The notes under the pieces were generated by a model. The model did not search any database. It was given only the letters and a program-made list of their open reading frames with translations, and was not told the origin of the DNA. From the NCBI RefSeq assembly GCF_026339955.1, contig NZ_JAPEPW010000001.1, positions 1,736,001-1,800,000 on the forward strand: 64,000 bases of DNA, written 5' to 3'. How positions within the stretch are numbered: position 1 is the stretch's first letter; each line of letters opens with the position of its first letter. The translations under genes were made by a program, and so were the position numbers. Shown here one piece after another: positions 60,455-64,000 of the stretch. This DNA comes from Streptomyces sp. NBC_01549 (GTDB taxonomy: Bacteria; Actinomycetota; Actinomycetes; Streptomycetales; Streptomycetaceae).

Positions 60455-60985
60455 TCAGAACGCCTCCGTCATCCCCGCCACTCCGCCGATGAGCGCGCTG
60501 AGCAGCATCAACGCGCCCAGCGCGCCGAGCAGTACCAGGAGGCCGCGCGGTACTCGACGCCCACCGCCCTTGCCGTAGACGACCAGGATTCCCAGGAGCA
60601 GCACCATCAGGCCGAGCAAGGAGATCGCCAGCCACCCGAACGAGGACGCGGGGCCCGTCTGCTCATAGGAACCGGAGGCCACCCGCTGCAACGCGACGAT
60701 GCCGCCGACGGGCAGCCGTTTGCCGATCGAGGCGTCCGGGTCCACGACGGTGCCGTCGGAGGAGCGGAAGACGCCGCTGCAGTGCGGGTACCGATGGCCC
60801 CCGACCTGTTCCCAGACGCAGGATTCGACCCGGAGATGGCCCGAGGTGCCCGCCAGGCCCGTGGCATAGGCGAAGTGCGTTCCCGCGAACCAGGTCAGGC
60901 CGATTCCCGCAACCACCAGAACGACGACCATGACCGCCGGACGGCCTGCCCGAGTTCTCTCCCTGAGCCGACCCCAGCCGTTCAT
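60455..60985 (-). CDS. three-TM membrane protein of unknown function
   Basis: A 176-residue protein. It has one N-terminal span (AVMVVVLVVAGIGLTWFAGTHF, ~18-39), an extracytoplasmic loop with two cysteines (VESCVWEQ, HCSGVF) that could form a disulfide, then two close spans near the C-terminus (LAISLLGLMVLLLGILVVYG and LVLLGALGALMLLSALIGG). ATG at 60985. No family is recognised. It stands alone between the GAP relic and a short gap. Confidence 0.7.
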   Translation of the reverse strand: MNGWGRLRERTRAGRPAVMVVVLVVAGIGLTWFAGTHFAYATGLAGTSGHLRVESCVWEQVGGHRYPHCSGVFRSSDGTVVDPDASIGKRLPVGGIVALQRVASGSYEQTGPASSFGWLAISLLGLMVLLLGILVVYGKGGGRRVPRGLLVLLGALGALMLLSALIGGVAGMTEAF

Positions 60986-61124
60986 CCGTTTCCCCCGAGC
61001 CAGTCCGACCGGGGCGCCGGTCCGGGCCCGGCGCCACTTCGTTCATGGTGCGTCAAGCCCGGCCCTGCCACACGCGAACGACAACGACCCGACCGCCCCT
61101 GCCGCCCGAACCGCTGCTGGGGCG

Positions 61125-61192
61125 GCCACGTCGGCGACCAGGAGTTCCTGGCCGCCTGGACGGCCCGCCCCGACTTCCGCGTGATCAAGTGA
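61125..61192 (+). pseudogene. possible 3' remnant of a lost gene
   Basis: The 68 bp read VGDQEFLAAWTARPDFRVIK with all third positions G or C up to a TGA at 61190-61192. Upstream in the same frame the bias vanishes, so this may be the surviving end of a deleted gene. It is too short to identify. Confidence 0.2.
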
Positions 61193-61230
61193 CAGCGCGC
61201 CGATGTTCCGTATTCACCGCGCGCGGTGAC

Positions 61231-62871
61231 TCACTTCCGGTAGCCGAGGATCGTCATCATGCCGGACTCCGAGTGGTACTGGTTGTGGCAATGGAGCATC
61301 CACAGGCCCGGGTTGTCGGCGTAGAAGTCGACGACGAGTTTGTGGTGCGGCACTACGTGGGCGGTGTCCTTGCGGGCTCCGAGCGCGCCGAAGCCGACGA
61401 TGGCGAAGGTGTGGCCGTGCAGGTGCATGGGATGCCACATGTCGGTGGCGTTCATGAGGGTCAGGCGGATCTTCTCGCCCTGGCGGATCGGGTGGCGTTG
61501 CTTGATGTCGTACGGCTGGTGGTCGAAGGCCCAGTCGAACTTCTTCATCCCGCCGGTCAGCCTGATGCGCAGCTCGCGGTCCGGTTCGTCGTCGCTGAGG
61601 GCCACGGAGTCGTCCGGTACGAGGCGTCTGGCCGGGACGAGCTTGCCGTCGAGTTCGTCCGGGTGCACGGAGGGGCTGGGAAGGTCCCCGCCGCTGGTGC
61701 GCAGGACGGCCAGGGCTCTGGCGCCCTTGCCTTCGGCGAGCGCGACCAGCGGGAACACCCCGTCCTTGGCGGTGATCAGCACGTCGTAACGTTCGGCCAT
61801 GCCGAGCAGCAGCGTGTCCGTGGTCGCGTGCTCGACGGGGTAGCCGTCCGTGTGCGTGATCGTCATCTCGTGGCCGCCCAGCGCCACTCGGAAGGCCGTT
61901 TCGGCGCCGGCGTTGATGATCCGCAGTCGGATGCGGTCGCCCTTGCGGGCCCGGAAGACCGAAGGAGCGTGCGCGAGACGGCCGTTGACGAGGTAGAACG
62001 GGTAGTCGACGCTGCCTCCCTCGCTGTGCAGGACGCGGCTGTAGGACTTGTGCAGGACGCGGGAGGGGCCGTGGGGCTTCTCATGGCCGGATCCGTGGTC
62101 GGAGTTGCCGTCGTGTTCGTCGCTCTCGCCCATGTCCATGTTCGCCCGCATGCCCTTGCCGTCGACCAGCTGTGCGAGCACGCCGTCCGGGTTCGAGCCG
62201 CTCACGCCGTCCACCCAGTCGTCCAGGACGACGACCCACTCCCTGTCGTAGGACAACGGCTCCCTGGGGTCCTCGACGATCAGCGGGGCGTACAGGCCGC
62301 GGTCGAGCTGCAGTCCCGAGTGCGAGTGCAGCCAGTACGTGCCCGGGTGCGTCACGGCGAAGCGGTAGGTGAAGTCGTCGCCGGGCTTGATGGAGCGCTG
62401 GGTCAGGCCCGGTACCCCGTCCATGTCGCAACGCATGCGGATACCGTGCGAGTGCAGCGTCGTGGGCACGGGCAGATGGTTGAAGAGCTTGATACCGAGG
62501 GTGTCGCCCGCCGTGATCCGCACCTCCTTGCCGGGCAGCTCGTCGCCGTACGCCCATGATCTGACGGTGCGTCCCCCCAGGTCGAGGTGGGTCTCGACGG
62601 CGTGGAGCGTGAACGATCGGAGGGGGCCGCCATCGCGTCTCCTCTCGACGGCGAGGACCTCCGGATCGGACGGGTTCACATATCCCTTGGGTCCCTTGGG
62701 GACGAAGGGCCTGCCGTCGTGGCCGCCGACTTCGCTCCCATGGTGCTCGCCGGGCCCGGGGTGCGAGCCGGGTCCGGAGGGAGAGTCGGACCCGGAGCAG
62801 CCGGCCAGGAGTCCCGAGCCGGCGGCCGCGATCGAGGCACCGAGCACGGTGCGCCGCGTAGGTGTGTGCAT
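61231..62871 (-). CDS. multicopper oxidase, Tat-exported lipoprotein
   Basis: A 546-residue three-domain multicopper oxidase. The N-terminus has a Tat-like TRRTVLGASIAAAGSG and a lipobox LLAGC (~20-24), so it is likely anchored outside. All four copper motifs are present: LHSHGIRM, WLHSHSGL, WHPMHLHGHTF and MLHCHNQYHSESGMM (the type 1/3 site with the HCH motif). A histidine-rich insert (DEHDGNSDHGSGHEKPH, ~275) resembles the metal-binding loops of cuprous oxidases. Probable role: Cu(I) or Fe(II) oxidation, or phenol oxidation at the surface. Divergent from an iron-regulated siderophore-binding lipoprotein gene. Confidence 0.93.
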   Translation of the reverse strand: MHTPTRRTVLGASIAAAGSGLLAGCSGSDSPSGPGSHPGPGEHHGSEVGGHDGRPFVPKGPKGYVNPSDPEVLAVERRRDGGPLRSFTLHAVETHLDLGGRTVRSWAYGDELPGKEVRITAGDTLGIKLFNHLPVPTTLHSHGIRMRCDMDGVPGLTQRSIKPGDDFTYRFAVTHPGTYWLHSHSGLQLDRGLYAPLIVEDPREPLSYDREWVVVLDDWVDGVSGSNPDGVLAQLVDGKGMRANMDMGESDEHDGNSDHGSGHEKPHGPSRVLHKSYSRVLHSEGGSVDYPFYLVNGRLAHAPSVFRARKGDRIRLRIINAGAETAFRVALGGHEMTITHTDGYPVEHATTDTLLLGMAERYDVLITAKDGVFPLVALAEGKGARALAVLRTSGGDLPSPSVHPDELDGKLVPARRLVPDDSVALSDDEPDRELRIRLTGGMKKFDWAFDHQPYDIKQRHPIRQGEKIRLTLMNATDMWHPMHLHGHTFAIVGFGALGARKDTAHVVPHHKLVVDFYADNPGLWMLHCHNQYHSESGMMTILGYRK

Positions 62872-62980
62872 GAATGAATAACACACGTTTCAGGCTGATA
62901 TGTCCTAGAACCCGGCACGGCGTGTCCTCCATTGGGGCAGGTCCCCACTCCCTCGCGACACTCCCCCGCACCACAGGGTC

Positions 62981-63000
62981 TAAGGTTAGGCTTGCCTTAG
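62981..63000. promoter_or_regulatory. DmdR/IdeR-type iron box
   Basis: TAAGGTTAGGCTTGCCTTAG matches the 19-bp actinobacterial iron box pattern (TTAGGTTAGGCTNNCCTAA) closely, with symmetrical ends. It lies 19 bp before the GTG of the siderophore-binding lipoprotein gene, a position for iron-dependent repression. Confidence 0.85.
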
Positions 63001-63018
63001 TCATTGATCGGAGTACCT

Positions 63019-64000
63019 GTGCGCACCTTGGGGTCGAAGGCCGTCCTGGCCGTTGCCGTCGTCGGCGGTCTGCTGGCCGGATGTTCGTCCGGGAACGGGG
63101 ACGGTGAAGACGGCTCCTCACAGAGCAAGGGCACCGCCGGCGGCGACCGCAATCTCGTGAGCGGAGCCTCGGAGGGCCCCTCCGTCGCTCCGAGCGCCGT
63201 CGCCGCCGGGATGGGCGCGGGCCGCGCCAAGGACGGCCAATTCCCACGGACCGTCGGGCACTTCGAGGGCAAGTCGGAGATCAAGACCGCGCCCAAGAAG
63301 ATCGCCGCGCTCAGCACCGGCCAGCTGGACGACCTGTTGACCCTGGGCATCGTGCCCACCGTGACGACCCGCGCGGACAACGCCGGGCTGGTGCCGGGCT
63401 ATCTGAACGACGCCTTCCCCGCGTACAAGAAGCAGTTGTCGGCCATGACCGACGCGGGCACCCGTACCGCGCCCAACCTGGAGACGCTCGCCGCCGCCAA
63501 GCCCGATCTGATCCTGATCAACGACTCGCTCGGCGACCTCTACCCGAAGCTGTCGAAGATCGCCCCCACCGTCGTCACGGCCGGCAACGGCATCAACTGG
63601 AAGCGGGACCTGCTCCTCGTCGGTGACGCGGTCGGCAAGGGCGACAAGGCGCAGGAGCTCCTCGACGGCATCGTGAGCGACGCCGCCACGCGGGGGAAGC
63701 GGCTCGGCGGTCCCGCCGTGTCCATGGTGCGGTTCACACCGGACCGGACGCGGATGTTCGGGGTGTCGTCGTTCACCGGCTCCATCGCCGTCGACATGGG
63801 GCTCTCCCGGCCCAAGTCGCAGCAGTTCAAGGCCATTTCGCAGGACATCGGGGCGGAGAGCATCGATGTCGCGGACGGGGACTGGATCTTCTACTCCGTG
63901 CAGGGCGACGCCGCCAAGACCGACGCGGGCAGCGTGCTCGCCCGGCCCCTGTGGAAGTCGATGAAGGCGGTCAAGGCCGGGCACGCCGTGAAGGTCGACG
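63019..64000 (+). CDS. iron-siderophore ABC transporter substrate-binding lipoprotein (cut by window end)
   Basis: The first ~327 residues of a FecB/FepB-type binding protein are present and the 3' end lies outside. A lipobox VGGLLAGCSSG (~15-25) ends the signal peptide. Conserved class III binding-protein features follow: KTAPKKIAALSTGQLDDLLTLGIVP, NLETLAAAKPDLILINDSL and a long linking helix. It would capture ferric siderophore for an importer encoded downstream. The GTG start has GGAG five bases upstream. The iron box just upstream indicates repression in iron-rich conditions. Confidence 0.9.
   Translation, partial: MRTLGSKAVLAVAVVGGLLAGCSSGNGDGEDGSSQSKGTAGGDRNLVSGASEGPSVAPSAVAAGMGAGRAKDGQFPRTVGHFEGKSEIKTAPKKIAALSTGQLDDLLTLGIVPTVTTRADNAGLVPGYLNDAFPAYKKQLSAMTDAGTRTAPNLETLAAAKPDLILINDSLGDLYPKLSKIAPTVVTAGNGINWKRDLLLVGDAVGKGDKAQELLDGIVSDAATRGKRLGGPAVSMVRFTPDRTRMFGVSSFTGSIAVDMGLSRPKSQQFKAISQDIGAESIDVADGDWIFYSVQGDAAKTDAGSVLARPLWKSMKAVKAGHAVKVD

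Noticed and set aside
1..64000. tRNA, rRNA or riboswitch genes
   Set aside because: I looked for clover-leaf arms with CCA-type ends and for long conserved rRNA or riboswitch cores and saw none; a covariance-model scan would be needed to be sure.

Overview
The window is high-GC actinobacterial DNA, almost certainly a Streptomyces chromosome. The signs are near-saturated G/C third codon positions, many GTG and TTG starts, ATGA start/stop overlaps, a mycothiol S-conjugate amidase, rare TTA codons (bldA type), SigE-like sigma factors and a DmdR/IdeR-type iron box. No rRNA, tRNA, CRISPR array or complete insertion sequence was recognised. From memory, the order of core genes from about 11.4 to 47 kb (pckG, mca, greA, threonine deaminase, metB, msrA) resembles the conserved S. 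coelicolor region around SCO4979-SCO4956; this was not checked.

1-11 kb is a cell-envelope locus. It holds a TPR protein coupled to a fused glycosyltransferase/methyltransferase, and all four dTDP-L-rhamnose genes (rfbD-rfbB, rfbC, rfbA) interleaved with a secreted collagen-like protein and a DUF2079 membrane protein, followed by a 2OG-Fe(II) oxygenase. 11-17.4 kb is core: PEP carboxykinase, hemolysin III, an MFS pump with its TetR repressor, and a Mut7-C RNase-like protein. A 191-bp MITE-like palindrome supplies the stop codons of two convergent genes. 17.5-24.4 kb is a second envelope operon: a galactose-oxidase-family copper radical oxidase, a GT2-GtrA protein, a PMT-like mannosyltransferase and a processive GT2.

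26.8-33.4 kb holds the most unusual module. A membrane-linked STAND-like NTPase with TPRs is followed by a TPR protein with a degenerate NTPase domain and by a CHAT (caspase-like) protease. The protease frame is broken by a 25-bp tandem duplication. The second and third genes each carry an in-frame TTA codon, so expression is probably tied to development.

33.5-47 kb returns to core functions: mca, DUF4307, greA, an arsenic cluster (arsC-aquaporin-arsR / arsM), a DrrAB-type exporter with a perfect TetR-like operator, threonine deaminase, MarR, a sigma factor with a small membrane partner, metB and msrA. 47-64 kb is accessory: a BrkB-like membrane protein, a PAS-GAF-PP2C-HATPase regulator, and a MerR pair. 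It continues with a subtilase that has lost all three catalytic residues, next to a 37% glutamine protein and a repeat protein. The window ends with a P450/reductase/ferredoxin operon, a multicopper oxidase lipoprotein and an iron-regulated siderophore-binding lipoprotein cut by the window end.
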